A DNA stretch of 64,000 nucleotides, from NCBI GenBank assembly GCA_032629725.1, contig JAFEVB010000002.1, forward strand, positions 4,216,001-4,280,000, read 5' to 3'. This document shows, in pieces, positions 10,710-22,297 of the stretch (within the stretch, counting starts at the first letter, position 1; every line of letters begins with the position of its first letter). Made by a program: the position numbers and the translations under genes. The DNA comes from Gremmenia infestans. Its lineage: Eukaryota; Ascomycota; Leotiomycetes; Helotiales; Hamatocanthoscyphaceae. The notes beneath the pieces were generated by a model. It saw only the letters and a list, made by a program, of their open reading frames with translations. It was not told the origin of the DNA and made no database searches.

Positions 10710-11337
10710 TCGCCCAAACCGTTACAGGATTGATCAATATTCGCGAGACAAAAGGAAAACTCACTCCGCTAATTCGCCGAAACAAGCCTGCAAAAATGCT
10801 TAAGCTCGGAGGTAACATTGCTTATTCTGCCATCATGTTCGGCGATGCTTTGAAGCAGGCTGGTGGGAAGAAGTATTACAGTGTTGAGACTTGCCCGCAG
10901 CTGTTGCGGCCAGTCTTGTGGACCTGGCTGGTCTCAAGGACACGGTACGGATCATAGTGGGAACTGGAGCAGAAGGCATTCAAAGACTGTTTCATGACGG
11001 CAGCTTGCAAGGGAAAGATTCCCAATTGGGGATGATTCTCTTTGATCACCATAAGCCAAGCTATACAGTTGATCTAAAACTATGTGAGCAACTGGGCTTA
11101 GTTAGGGCTCAAACTGTATTGGTGGCGGACAACATGATTCTTCCAAGAAATCCGCCTTACGCCGAATGGGTACGGGCAAGTATTGTAGAGAAGAAGCGAA
11201 TGGTAGCAGGTGCACCAGTCGTTGAGATATTGGGAACCCCAAATCTGCAGTACAGAAGTCGATCAGTCATTAGCTTTGAGCCTAGCGGTATGGAGGATGC
11301 GCTGGAGATCACAGAATGCGTAGGCATCTCAGCTTGA
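10667..11337 (+). pseudogene. catechol-O-methyltransferase-like gene, frameshifted and 5'-truncated
   Basis: The first frame reads ILVAIDTFAQTV, then KMLKLGGNIAYSAIMFGDAL and KKYYSVE, the SAM-binding start of fungal COMT-like enzymes. At about 10890-10900 the frame must change: the second frame continues AAVAASLVDLAGLKDTVRI, LILFDHH-type metal site (here MILFDHHKPSYTVDLKLCE), VLVADNMILPRNPPY and a normal C-terminus SFEPSGMEDALEITECV. The frames overlap, so no intron explains the change. The N-terminal helix region of typical relatives is missing, and the homology starts at the same place where the divergent PF10017 gene loses its own N-terminus. Both frames are otherwise well conserved, so the inactivation looks recent. 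Confidence 0.78.
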
Positions 11338-11559
11338 ATATTTACTGAGCATAGGCTGTATTATCTTGTCGACCTTCAGCGTACATACTTCTTGTGAGAC
11401 CCTGTATCTCTATTGTCTCAAGTGAAATGACTTTGGGACCGTCACATTCGTCAAGGGGGACCCGAGGATATATATCAATTGAAGAATGGGTCAAACGCTC
11501 TCAGTCCATTGCCTCAGGTAACTAACTTTCAATTCATTTCAGTCTGAAATGCTTCCAAC

Positions 11560-14143
11560 ATGAAGACCAATGTGTGGTCACGCTTGGCATATATCTTGGA
11601 TATACTGACCTTGTCTTCCCCTCGAGATAGAGATGGGGCTCAAACTCCCCTCGGTGGCGTTCGAATTACGATGGTATGCCTGCCGTCAATCTTGCCGGAA
11701 CACCAACAATTGGTGCTCCAAAGAGGGGCAGTAGTTCTTTTGTTTGTACCTACCCTGAGATGGAAGGATATAAAAACTGCCATGGGCCTGAACAGCGAGG
11801 ATGCTGGCTTGCGTCCATACAGAACTCCTCGGATAGGTACGATATTGACTCAAACTACGAGCTTGTTGATAGTATTCCGGTTGGAATAACACGGAAGGTA
11901 AGCCTCCTGTTTCTTACACTTTGTTCAACGCAGAGAATATCAATCTTACGTGATCAAAAGTACCATTTGGACGTTTCCGACATGCCACTAAATGTAGACG
12001 GAGTGACCATGGAGCACGGGAAAGTTTTCAACAGAACTTATCCAGGCCCGTGGATTGGTAAGACCAGTACCCCAGAAATTTCCATATTTTTGAGACTCGG
12101 ATTTCTAATTTGGATCGCAGAAGCTTGTTGGGGCGACTGGATTGGTTAGTAACAACTTCCTAGGAAAAGGGGTGGTGACATGACTGATTTCGTTTTTAGA
12201 GGTCAGGATCACCAACAAGCTTGCTTTCAACGGCACTTCAATACATTTCCATGGAATCCGACAGCTCAATACTCCACATATGGATGGTGTGAATGGCGTC
12301 ACACAATGTCCCATTGCTCCCGGTGACAGTTTCACCTATAAGTTCCGTGCGATGCAGTACGGCAGCAGCTGGTATCACAGCCACTACTCGCTACAATATG
12401 GAGATGGAATGCTTGGGCCTATGACTATTTACGGTCCTGCAACTGCTAACTACGGCTCTGATAAAGCTTTCAAACCTCTATTAATGACCGATTGGAACCA
12501 CAGATCAGTTTTCGAGGCAAGTTTACGTTCTCTGCTCTATTTTCCACCATGTCTAAGATTTGACATAACTCAGGATTGGCCAATTATGCTGGAATCTGGG
12601 TCGGCTGCAAAGATGACGAATATTCTTCTTAATGGTCACGGTATGGCAGGAAACGAGCAGAACTTCTCATCAAGATCATGCTAAGTTACTTTCATAGGAC
12701 AGTATGGCCCAGCAGGAGGTGGACGGGAAAAATACCAAGTTACTGTTGATGCGGTATGACCTTTCAGCTAAGATGATCTATGAAGGTTGTTCTGACTCTT
12801 CCAAATTAGGGTGAAAGACATATGTTGATTCTGATTAATACCGCCCTCGATACGACCTTTGTATTCTCCATCGATGACCATGAGCTTGAGATTATTGAAA
12901 TGGATTTTGTTCCAATCCGTCCCTATAAAAAGAACAGTATTCTAGTCGGCATCGGTGCGTAATTATACCCCATAGCTAGTTCCTCTTATCTTATTCACAT
13001 ATTTTAGGTCAGCGATATCATGTCATCGTCACGGCCAAGCCCCTCAAGCACGTCAGAAACGTCAACTACTGGATTCGAACCATACCAGCAAGACAGTGCT
13101 CGAGTTTCTCTTGTGTACCAGATGAAAAGATGGGAATCTTGCGATACAATACCACTACCGACCCAGCCGCCAAAACAGCTGATCCCTTGAGCGCACCCTT
13201 TCTCTTTGACATTGCGTGTGCCGATGAGCCTTACGAAAATCTTATCCCTTATCAACCTTGGACAGTGGGAGAACCCGCTAATATCAGTATGTCTTGGTTT
13301 AAATTTGCGAGTATGGTGCTAATCGGCCCTCTAGACACTTCCTCTACAACGACGCCTCCCCCAGATCAAGCTCACAACTTTGAGATCCACAAGACGGAAT
13401 CATCGGGGGTGCCTTACATACCCGAAAAAGCATTGGTGAGGAAAACGATACGACCCTTCAATAATTAATACTGAATAATTATCCTAGCTGCGATGGACCA
13501 TGCATCAAGCACCTTTTCGTATCAACTACAGCGACCCAACCATTCTGGACCTCAAGCGAGAAACATGGGAGAAGACTCTTGACGTAATCAAATTAGACAA
13601 CAAAACCGAAGATCAATGGATCTGGCTCGTGATCACTGCACCGGGTGAGGTTCCTCCGGATGGTCAGGGCTCGTTTATCCCCTCTGCTCACCCTATGCAC
13701 CTTCACGGCCACGACTTTGCCCTGTTGAAACAGTCGAGCGATGCGTGGAATGCTACTGAAACTGAACTCAACTGCAACGGCAAGGGCATCAAATGTAATA
13801 ATCCACCCCGTCGGGACGTAGCCTTGTTACCGGCCTCTGGATATCTCATCATCGCCTTCAAGGCTGACAATCCAGGTATGTTCTCTTGCCAATGCAATTA
13901 TCTTTCTGCACTAACAAATCTACCAAAGGTCCATGGCTCATCCATTGTCACATTGCCTTCCATGCCTCATCCGGTCTTGCTATGCAAGTCATTGAAAATA
14001 AGCATATGATTCCTCCAACCCTTGGGGAAGATAAACAAGTGTTGGAAGAAACGTGCCGGAAATGGGATGCGTGGTTGGAAGACCCCTTGAACCATTGGGA
14101 CTTCCATGATACTTCGCATTTCCAAGATGATTCCGGAGTCTAA
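11560..14143 (+). CDS. laccase (multicopper oxidase), 12 exons
   Basis: Ascomycete-type laccase, an oxidase of phenolics reducing O2 to water, probably secreted. Proposed structure is join(11560..11673,11724..11897,11961..12057,12121..12144,12200..12516,12574..12640,12698..12753,12810..12954,13008..13286,13335..13435,13488..13875,13929..14143), 658 aa. All phases agree, and every junction restores family sequence (ITRK|YHLDVSDM, GPWI|EACWGDWI|EVRITN, NILLNGHG|QYGPAGGG). Copper motifs are IHFHG (about 151-155), WYHSH (194-198), HPMHLHGHDF (526-535) and HCHIAFHASSGL (593-604). Exon 4 is only 24 nt, and the intron at 12517..12573 uses a GC donor (GCAAGT). The first exon is the weak point: the 50-nt intron 11674..11723 ends in AAAG, and the N-terminus is only a mediocre signal peptide, so the true start may differ. 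It follows the decayed methyltransferase genes and is the intact enzyme of that stretch. Confidence 0.88.
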
Positions 14144-14916
14144 TTTGTCGCACAACTTCGACACAATGCATTGATTACTACTAGGGTGATAATCGCTAAA
14201 GGGTTGCAGTATCCTATAATTGATTATCTCTAATAAGAAAGTGTACTGTCCAGTAAAACCAAGTCTCAAAAACCGCATAATATAAAATTAGTAGGGTCGT
14301 GCAATGCAGTCTTTGGCAATGACAACGAACGCGCATAGACTTGCTGAGCCTCACATATGCCTAACAATATTGACTGGAAAATAACTCATTCCTATGAAGG
14401 AGAAATAATTGGGCTACGTGGAATTTGGTTCTAGGAATGTCGGAAGCAGAAACCGACAACACTGCCATAATGATCAGATACTTTGAAGAAATATGATTCT
14501 TCTAGAAAATGCCCACACTCGTGTAGCTCTATCAGCTTTGTATACCTTTCTCATGACAGATGCAATGAAATCAATAGAAAATGTTACAGCGTGCCATTGC
14601 GAGAATTGAAGTTGGACATTCAAATTTGAAAGATTCTAATTTCCGCGAGGTCAGAGACTTAAGACGGACGCCTCAACCACAACAGACCACCGTGAGATGG
14701 GAAAGTATCATAGTGTCTGGGAGGTATTGAGTGCAGCAACAAGTAAAAACGAAAAAGACGAAGATTGTAGGTGTGGTGTGTAGTGTTAAAAGCTTGGAGC
14801 TGGTCACGTGCCAGAAATTATTCGCTTCCTCCACAACTGACACTGACTGACACCCCACCAAGTCAACCCCACTACTTTACAACGACCTCTCCTCTTCCAC
14901 CTCCAACACCATCACA
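14144..14916. other. intergenic region
   Basis: About 0.77 kb with no gene seen. A palindromic CACGTG (in GGTCACGTGCC) lies near 14804, about 110 bp upstream of the SRP19 start. It is a plausible bHLH or bZIP site, but common by chance. Confidence 0.5.
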
Positions 14917-15881
14917 ATGTCGCACGCACGTATAGAAGAAGTCAGTGACAGCGACGAAGACAGCGACCCCGCAGAAGGTGACATCTCAGACCTAGACTCC
15001 GACCTCGATGAGCGCGAAGTCCTGCGCCAGCGCGCTCCCCCTCCCGGTCCACGACCATCACAAGTCACCCCTCCCAACCCCGCCTCGAGAATAAACCCAG
15101 CGAACATTCCCTCTACAGGAAACTCGCAGTTCCAAACAACAGAAGACGACAGCAAGTACAAGGACTACCAATGCATATACCCCGTCTACTTCGATGCGCG
15201 GAGAAGCAGGAATGAGGGCAGGATGGTGGGCAAGGCATTAGCCGTACAGAATCCGTTTGCGAGAGACATTGCTGCTGCGTGTGGACAGTTGGGGCTGGAG
15301 CCATTATTTGAGGCTATGAAATTCCACCCGAAGGACTGGTCGAATCCAGGGCGGGTGAAAGTCAAGTTACGGGAGGGGAAGAATCCTGGCATGGTTAAGA
15401 ACAGTACGCTGCTTATCTTCTACGTTGTAACGAGGGCTTACTGATATTTGTCTCAGAACATCACCTATACATTCTTATCTCGAAATACCTGAAAGCCAAC
15501 CCTACAACCGAAAAGGCTGCACTAGCAATCCGTATCCCGGGCCTGCCTGTTCCAGACCCAAAGAAACCGTACCAACCACCTGATGTTCCGAAAGGATGGA
15601 AGATCAACAACATTCTACCGTATTATAGTCCAGCTATGCATGGCGAGGGAGTTAGTGATAATTTCATGAAGGATATGATGGCTGAGATGGCGGCTGCGGG
15701 AGGAGGCGGTGGGGGTGGGGGGATGCCAGGCATGCCGGATATGAGTGCATTACAAGGCATGATGGGTGGTATGGGAGGTATGGGAGGTATGGGAGGTATG
15801 GGCGCAGCAGGGCCGAGTGGGGGTGCTGCTGGTGGGGGAGAGTCTAAGAAGAAGGACAAGAAGAAGAGGATTAAGGGATGA
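14917..15881 (+). CDS. SEC65: signal recognition particle 19-kDa subunit (SRP19/Sec65)
   Basis: RNA-binding subunit of the signal recognition particle, assembled with 7S RNA and needed for SRP54 loading. Structure is join(14917..15403,15457..15881), 303 aa; the 53-nt intron (GTACGC..TCTCAG) joins GMVKN to KHHLYILISKYL. After an acidic, disordered N-terminus (DSDEDSD repeats) the SRP19 core starts near residue 88 with YQCIYPVYFDARRSRNEGR and runs through KAALAIRIPG. Next come PKGWKINNILPYYSPAM and a fungal C-terminal extension. That extension is Gly/Met-rich (a nine-base GGTATGGGA unit repeated near 15770-15800) and ends in a Lys-rich tail (KKKDKKKRIKG). Length and order match filamentous-fungal Sec65 proteins. 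Confidence 0.93.
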
Positions 15882-16970
15882 GGTAAGGTATAACAAATAC
15901 CTTTGCTCTGAGTTTATGGAGCTGAAATCAACGGGCTTTGCTCTTGCTTACCTTCTAATGCTGCTGGTGTGTTGGAATACACAGCTGTTCACAAAGGACA
16001 ACTAAGGCGCTCATTTGAGATGCCCCGTATTGAAACACTAGCCCAGACAATCTCAGAGACTACTAGTCTCCACCAAAGATTTGCAAACAAATGGCAAACC
16101 AACTTACCAGCCATATTGCTTTCGTCACTTGCGGCGTTTATCTCTTTGAAATACTCTTGTTTGTCTCCCATTCAGTGATCCGATATTGATTGTTACACAA
16201 ACCATAGCTAACAGTGATTGGCTGCCTCGCGGGGTCCCTGCATCGAAGAAACACTTCGTATTGCTTTTCTTTGCTTTTTATGCCAAGAGCCAACTTGACT
16301 CACCTGTTGCCTGTTGCCTCGTAGAGCAACATATGGATTCTTGTTCTTTGTTGCGTTTCGCCTCTCACCTTTCACAAGAAGCTCCCACAAGGGGCAATTT
16401 GTTCACAACTTTTGACTTCACGATTCAGGTCGGACCACACTTCTTATCAACTTGACATCGCCCTTATTTGAGGGTTCATTCACTTCAAGGAAAAGGAGAG
16501 GCAGCTTGTCTTTGCTAGCTGGGGTTGTGAATTGTGGGCCACTCTTTCCTCTGGCTCCTTATGCTTTCGCTAATCACAACTCATTTCAAGGAGACAATAC
16601 ACTTTCAAGCTTCATCCTCCTCAGACACCGCAGATAGCTCAATGGTGAGAAACAGGTTGCTTTAGGTTCGTCTTTGCTCCTTCTACTATTTTCATACCCT
16701 ACAATCTGTGATCCAGGAATAGCCTCAGCTTTCTTTCTACCTAGTTCAGGCTTTGAAACTCCTCTATACTAGTCGCCATTCACTTTACCTCCTCGATCTA
16801 TCTAATACACGTTATCTATTTACCTTAATAGGTATTACTCATTTACTTTTAAATGGTATAGCTGATTTTCCCCGCTTCTAGGACTGTAGTAATTTACATA
16901 AAAGAAGTTTCTCAACCTGAACTACCTTAAGTTTAACACCTCCAAGATCTTCCATTAAGCAAACGCAGCC
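15882..16970. other. intergenic region, probably the methyltransferase 5' flank
   Basis: About 1.1 kb without a gene I can support. Open frames at 15969-16178 and 16186-16455 lack introns, homology and coding-like composition. Pyrimidine-rich tracts around 16670-16800 fit a long leader or promoter of the downstream gene. Confidence 0.45.
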
Positions 16971-19475
16971 ATGAAATATCACACGGAGCGGGGCGCTATT
17001 ATTGTCATAGATAATGGTGACGAGGGTAAGTCTCTCCTCTCTCCCTCTTCTCTTCGCTTGCATTTACGTAACTTGGAGTTCGAAGATGAGTGGCAGCACA
17101 GCCTCCACCGTTCACTTTACACTGAACTTTACCAATTCAGCATGCTAACAGTAGAAAAATCAGTGCAACCACCCCATCGTAACGCATCATCGTCGCCTGC
17201 TCTCTCAACTGCTTCGTCCCATACCGTAGGACGAACACCATCCCCAGCGCCTTCAAGAGTCACCACGCCAAAACGACCATTTGATTCATCATCTGCGCCC
17301 TTGCTAGAAGCTCAAGGAACCCCCTCTAAGCGCCGCGTGGCGATACCCGACCCTTCAATTATCAACCTCGACGATGATTCCGAAGACGACCTGGACGAGA
17401 ATGAAGTCATAGAACATGGACTGGATCTTGAAGAACATCGGGCGAGAATCCGGAATCGAAACCCACCGGGTGTACGACCGCAGGGCCGACGAGCATTTCT
17501 TCCCGTCAGGAATGCAGCTGTCCAGCACCCTTTTGCGGAGATCGAAGCATACGAGTGGAACAGGACGCCCCTTAGGCCAGAAAAGATGGTTGAACTGCGT
17601 GATGGCACCTTTCTACATATAAAGGCCATTATTCACAACCCGTACGAACTTGGTCCCAATGGCAAGCACATTGTGTTTCTCCGAGGATGGCAGCTAAAGC
17701 GCTGCACGGATTTGAAGGGCTTACTTCCTAAGCGTTTGAACGAGCTCTGTTATGTCTATGAAGTTGATACGGATGATCCACGACCCGTTCAAGAGCAAAG
17801 CGTTCTTGAGGTCCCGTTAGGCGATGTTGTCAAGGTGCGCTACCTGGTCAAAACAAACCAGCCATTTCCTGAATGCAGATTCGAAAGCCACTTTCCAGAA
17901 GACATGCCCTCGGATGAGCGTGTACAGTACGTCCGTAATGAAGAGCGCTTGGTAGCACGCTGGAAGCTCACGACGATTTTTAAAAATGCTCAGAAGCGAT
18001 CTAAATTTGCTAAGGAGGACAAGTGGACTCATTTCAAAAATAGGAAACTTGAATCATTAACTGAAGGTGAGTGTACAACAGGTTGCTACGTTCCGGCGAA
18101 GGTGGCTAGAGAAGCTTGGCGTGGTGATACGCTTCCAGGGGGCTCTGGACAGAAGCCTACGGCTGGAAATAATCCAGAGCCTGAACAGGAGCTAGATCCA
18201 GATCCAGAACCTATGCAGTGTCCAAGCTGCGGCGATGTGTTTAACACTGCAGTTCGTTTATTGGAACACCACCAATATTCGCACGAGAAAGGTAAGAAGA
18301 AGGCGACGTTCAAGTTGTCGCACGATGCGCAACAATCCAAAGCCATTGAAAAGGTGCGACAGCGGTTAGAGTCGGTAATCAGCCTGTATGAGGAGGTTGA
18401 GGCAAGTGAGAAAGTCCCGAGAGAGGAGCGACAATACACATTTGGAGATGGATGTAAGTTTAGCAAATATTTCCTTTCCCTTTAAGGATACTAATACGCT
18501 ATAGTCTGCTGTGGAGGAGGAGTCTCATGCGCTGCAAAGGCTGTTGGGTTACTAATTGAATGGGCGTTTGATTCCGATCCTAAGACGAAGGAGACATATT
18601 GCCGAAACAATCCAAACACGCGACATCACAACATGAGCGTTTTTGACTTTGTGGCGCAAGTATGCCAACTTAGAGACTACTTCGTGGATATCTTGCATCT
18701 GTCGCCACCTTGCAAGTTTTTCTCGCCCATGAAGACGCACTTCGGTTGCAAGAATGATGTTGCGAATGAAAGTGCTCTGTTTTGCATTCACGAGATATTA
18801 AAGAAATGCAAGCCAAGGATTGTTACGTTGGAGGAGACCTTCGGATTGATCCAAAACAAACCCCAGCACTTCAATGCCCTCATCCACCAATTCACATCAA
18901 GCGGATACTCGATTAGCTGGGAGGTCATGCTATTCCAAAATAGAGGCCTTCCTCAAAGTCGTAAACGTCTCGTCATTGTGGCTTCTTGGTAAGATTTCAC
19001 CCCTTTTCTCTCAAAACCTTAAGCTAGCAGCCACTGACTATGACGCAGCCCTGGTGGTACTCTCCCAGACCTTGGAGAAGACACCCATTGCGAGCTCGGG
19101 GATCGCTCTCGCGGCCTCAAGCCCTTCACCAGCGTCAATAGCGTCCTCGCCCAGGTCCCCCGCAATGCACCAAATCATGACCTTGCTGCCGCTGCAGCTC
19201 CCGGTAAATTTGAAGCCTGGGATGCCAACGGCTTATCACGATGCTTGTTGACGGGCGGTGCTCCGTGTCATCCTAACGGGGAGAGGAGCCTTACTCTAAG
19301 AGACCTTGCAACGATCCAAGGTTTCCCGCTCACTCATGTGTTTTACGGGAATAAGGGGACGATACAAGGTATGATAGGAGATGCGGTTCCCCCTGCTATG
19401 TTCGAGTCAATTCTTCGTAGGATTGTAAAACAACTAGAGGACGAAGACGGTGTTGTGCATGCTATTGAAGGCTAG
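16971..19475 (+). CDS. RID/Masc1-type cytosine-5 DNA methyltransferase with C2H2 finger
   Basis: Fungal C5 DNA methyltransferase of the RID/Masc1 group, the family needed for repeat-induced point mutation in Neurospora and pre-meiotic methylation in Ascobolus; nuclear. Proposed structure is join(16971..17025,17155..18453,18505..18988,19049..19475), 754 aa. The first intron (129 nt, GTAAGT..GCTAACAGTAG) is a multiple of three, so an unspliced reading stays open (797 aa). A BAH-like region lies at about 160-275. A C2H2 finger (CPSCGDVF..HHQYSH, about 373-396) sits before the catalytic domain. Methylase motifs: I FCCGGGVSCAAKAVG (451-), IV LSPPCKFFSP (about 518), VI EET (about 560) instead of the usual ENV, VIII QNRGLPQSRKR, IX RDLATIQGFP, X GDAVPPAMF. 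The EET and the long N-terminus argue against a DIM-2/DNMT1 type. All catalytic motifs are in frame, so it looks functional. Confidence 0.88.
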
Positions 19476-20603
19476 ATCGAGAGTGTTGACATCTATGACA
19501 ATCTCTCCAGGGACGAGGAGTTGGTGGGCTGCTATTTGAGAGGGTGCTTGGCTGCTGCGCTGGTGGTTATCCAATTTAAAGTGCTACATTCGTTCAACGC
19601 CTTGGGCCCTTTGTCAGCTTCCCACCAGACAAATGTATTTTTTTTCCTCTATTTTTTTTCATGTCTCGAATTTCTATCTGCGCAACCTGGCGTTGAGCTT
19701 TTGGTCACAAGCTGGACTAAGGATAGAGTGGGCGTACTGCGAGCGCATAGGACTTGTACCTTACGGAGAGTGGAGAAGCGGTGCATTAGATAGTTCTGAA
19801 GAATCAAACCATGTTCTACTACCACCTGAGGTTAATGGAGCCTCCGAAACGTTTGGTACTACTAACAATGTTTGTCAAATCCTCTAATTCCCAGACTCAA
19901 GCTTGACATCTTCCCCCTCCCCTCACACACTATCTGCGGTATCACAAAACCCCAGCCCACGTGACCCTCATATAAACCTCTCACGAAAGAGACCGGACTG
20001 TACACCCCTAAAATAACAAACAGCACAAGCCGCGCCAATCAAGATGCCAGAGGCGCCTACACAAACGCTGCAGCTTTGCGCTCAGACGGGCGGCAGCAGG
20101 GTGAACATCAAATGCTGCGTTGTGATTGACCAGTAGGCGTGATACAGCATATCGATCGCATCAACCTTCACGGGAGAGAGAAAGAGAAAGAGAAAGTGTG
20201 CGAAGGAAGAAAGAGTGAAATGCAGTAGGTTTTTGCTTTTCCTCTGCGGTTTAACAAAGTGTAGTATTCTTCTCTGCGCAGCTGCAGCTTGAGGCGAAGT
20301 GAAATTAATTGATTGATTAATACTTGGAGAGAGGGAGGGAGGGAGAGAGAGAGAGAGAGACAATAATAAATCAAAATCAGTCTGGTCTAAAGAAAGAAAG
20401 AAAAAGCCGTTTTACTCGTAGTTTTAGTTACGGTACTTCAAATTACAGTACCCAGTAGTCCAGGCGCGTCCGCCGGTACCCATGCCATGTACCGGCGCGC
20501 AACCATCAAAATTTCGAGATAGCCTCGCCTCAAAGCTTCTCCCAACACGACAACCAAAATCCAAATCCAAATCCAAATTCCAAACAAACAAAAACAAAAC
20601 AAA
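19476..20603. other. intergenic region with GA-rich microsatellite
   Basis: About 1.1 kb with no gene seen. It contains GA-rich purine runs at 20169-20195 and 20326-20360. Between 20520 and 20603 an AACCAAAATCCAAATCC-type C/A-rich leader precedes the next start codon. Confidence 0.5.
20326..20360. repeat. GA-rich purine microsatellite
   Basis: GAGAGAGGGAGGGAGGGAGA followed by further GA units and ending in GACAATAA. It lies about 245 bp upstream of the CCCH protein start, so it may be promoter-proximal GA repeat. Confidence 0.85.
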
Positions 20604-22297
20604 ATGGCAGCAGTACCGGGCAACCTGCCACCACCGGCAATACTAGATTTCGTACAGCGATTCAATACCCTCCAAACTCACCGCGATCTTGGCAACCAGT
20701 TAATGAAGGTACCCTCTTCCTCTTCGTCTTCCCATCGATCGATGCTCATCATGCGAAGGAAATGTTGTTATACAGCGAGCACATAGAGAGTACATTAAGA
20801 GAAGAGAATAGCCAGCTAGCCAAGGAGCTCGAGGATGCACAGCTGGACTTGGAGGATGCGAGGCGCTCGAGGAGGGAGATGCAGCAGAAGTTGAATATGG
20901 CGACGGCGCGCGCCGGCCAGTTTGGTGCGGACTGCGATTCCATGAGGGTAGGACTCCGTTTCCGTTGGAGTGGCAGAGCGAGAGAGACAGAGAGCGGCAT
21001 ACTGATGAGATGGTTGTTGGCAGAATCGTAATCCTTATATTATGATATTGATTGACGGCGATGGGTTGCTTGTGAGTATTCTCCCTCTCCGAATTCCGTG
21101 TTAGAAACAGAGATGCTGATGCTGATAATCATTTTAAAGTTCAACGAAACCCTCATCAGCCAAGGCCTCGAAGGTGGAAAACAAGCAGCGAATGCCCTGC
21201 GCAACTCGGTCCTCCAAAATTGCGGCGAGCTGGCCGATGAAATTGAAGTTATTGCTAAAGTTTGTGCCAATATGTCTGGGTTAGCGAAAGCAATGAGACG
21301 CGATGGCTCTCTGGCCAATCCGGACGATTTAAGAGATTTTACATTAGGTTTTACACAAGGAAAGGCGTCGTTTGACTTCATTGATGTTGGGCATGGGAAG
21401 GAGAGGGCCGATTCAAAGATTAAAGGTATGTTGCTCGAAGAATGCTACTCGTACTTTGAGACAGTTGACTGATATGATTGTGTCACAGAATGTATGCGAT
21501 GGCACCTTCGAAACCACAATTGCAAACAGATTCTCCTGGGTATCTCTCACGACGCAGGATACGCCCCCTTCCTGGACGAAGTCGTAGGCCAAGATGATCG
21601 TAACCGCATCACCATTATCGAAGGGTACCCCACAGTCCGTGAGCTTGCAGCCACAGGTCTTCAAATAATGAACTTCAATGCTCTCTTCCGCACCGACAAG
21701 CTCGTCGACCGTTTAGTCCCCGTTTCCTCCCCAGCACCCCCCTCAACCTGGGCAGGGGTAACATCTATCGCTCCTCCCCCCAGCTCTTCCACATCCCCAG
21801 TTATCAAGAATGGCACGCCCTCGACCACATTAGCCATAAATAAGAAACCACCCACCGCAAACACAACCACCATTCCAAAAGTAAACTGGTCTCCCGAACC
21901 CCGCGGTCTCGACCCCCCGATCACAGTCAATGCCGTAGTCCTCGATAAAATCAAGCGCCGCACCAACAACAACAAGCTCTGCAACAACCATTATCTCCGT
22001 GGCCCCTGCGCCAAGGGATCAGAATGTTGCTTCGAGCATGATTACAAGGCCACCGATGAGGATTTGAAGGCTATTGCTTATCTCACGAGACTGAATCCTT
22101 GTACCAAGGGCCAGGACTGCGAGCTCGAGTTTTGTATTTACGGCCACCACTGTCCATCTGTCGTGATGCTGAATGGTGGCAAGGAAGTCGTGTGTCAGGC
22201 GTTTGGGTGTCGGTTTGCTCGCGAGGATCACCCACCCGGGACGGTGATCAAGCACCCGAGGAAGGAAAAGTGGGAAAGGGTTGAGTATTATCAGTGA
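20604..22297 (+). CDS. CCCH zinc-finger protein with NYN/DUF7923-like domain
   Basis: Conserved fungal protein of unknown role, probably RNA-linked because of its CCCH finger. Structure is join(20604..20708,20759..20947,21024..21071,21140..21425,21489..22297), 478 aa; all phases agree. Exon 3 is only 48 nt. An N-terminal coiled coil (about 36-95, STLREENSQLAKELEDAQLD) is followed by NPYIMILIDGDG, an alpha/beta domain that ends with YPTVRELAATGLQIMNFNALF. The acidic IDGDG strand end resembles NYN/PIN-type domains; that is inference. A Pro/Ser/Thr-rich linker leads to a C-x8-C-x5-C-x3-H finger at about 374-393 (CNNHYLRGPCAKGSECCFEH) and a second Cys/His cluster (NPCTKGQDC, YGHHC, CQAFGCRFAREDH). 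Confidence 0.87.

Noticed and set aside
16630..16675. tRNA-like A-box TAGCTCAATGG followed by GGTTCGTC
   Set aside because: The D-arm does not close, the B-box lacks the GANTCC end and there is no acceptor pairing at a normal distance.
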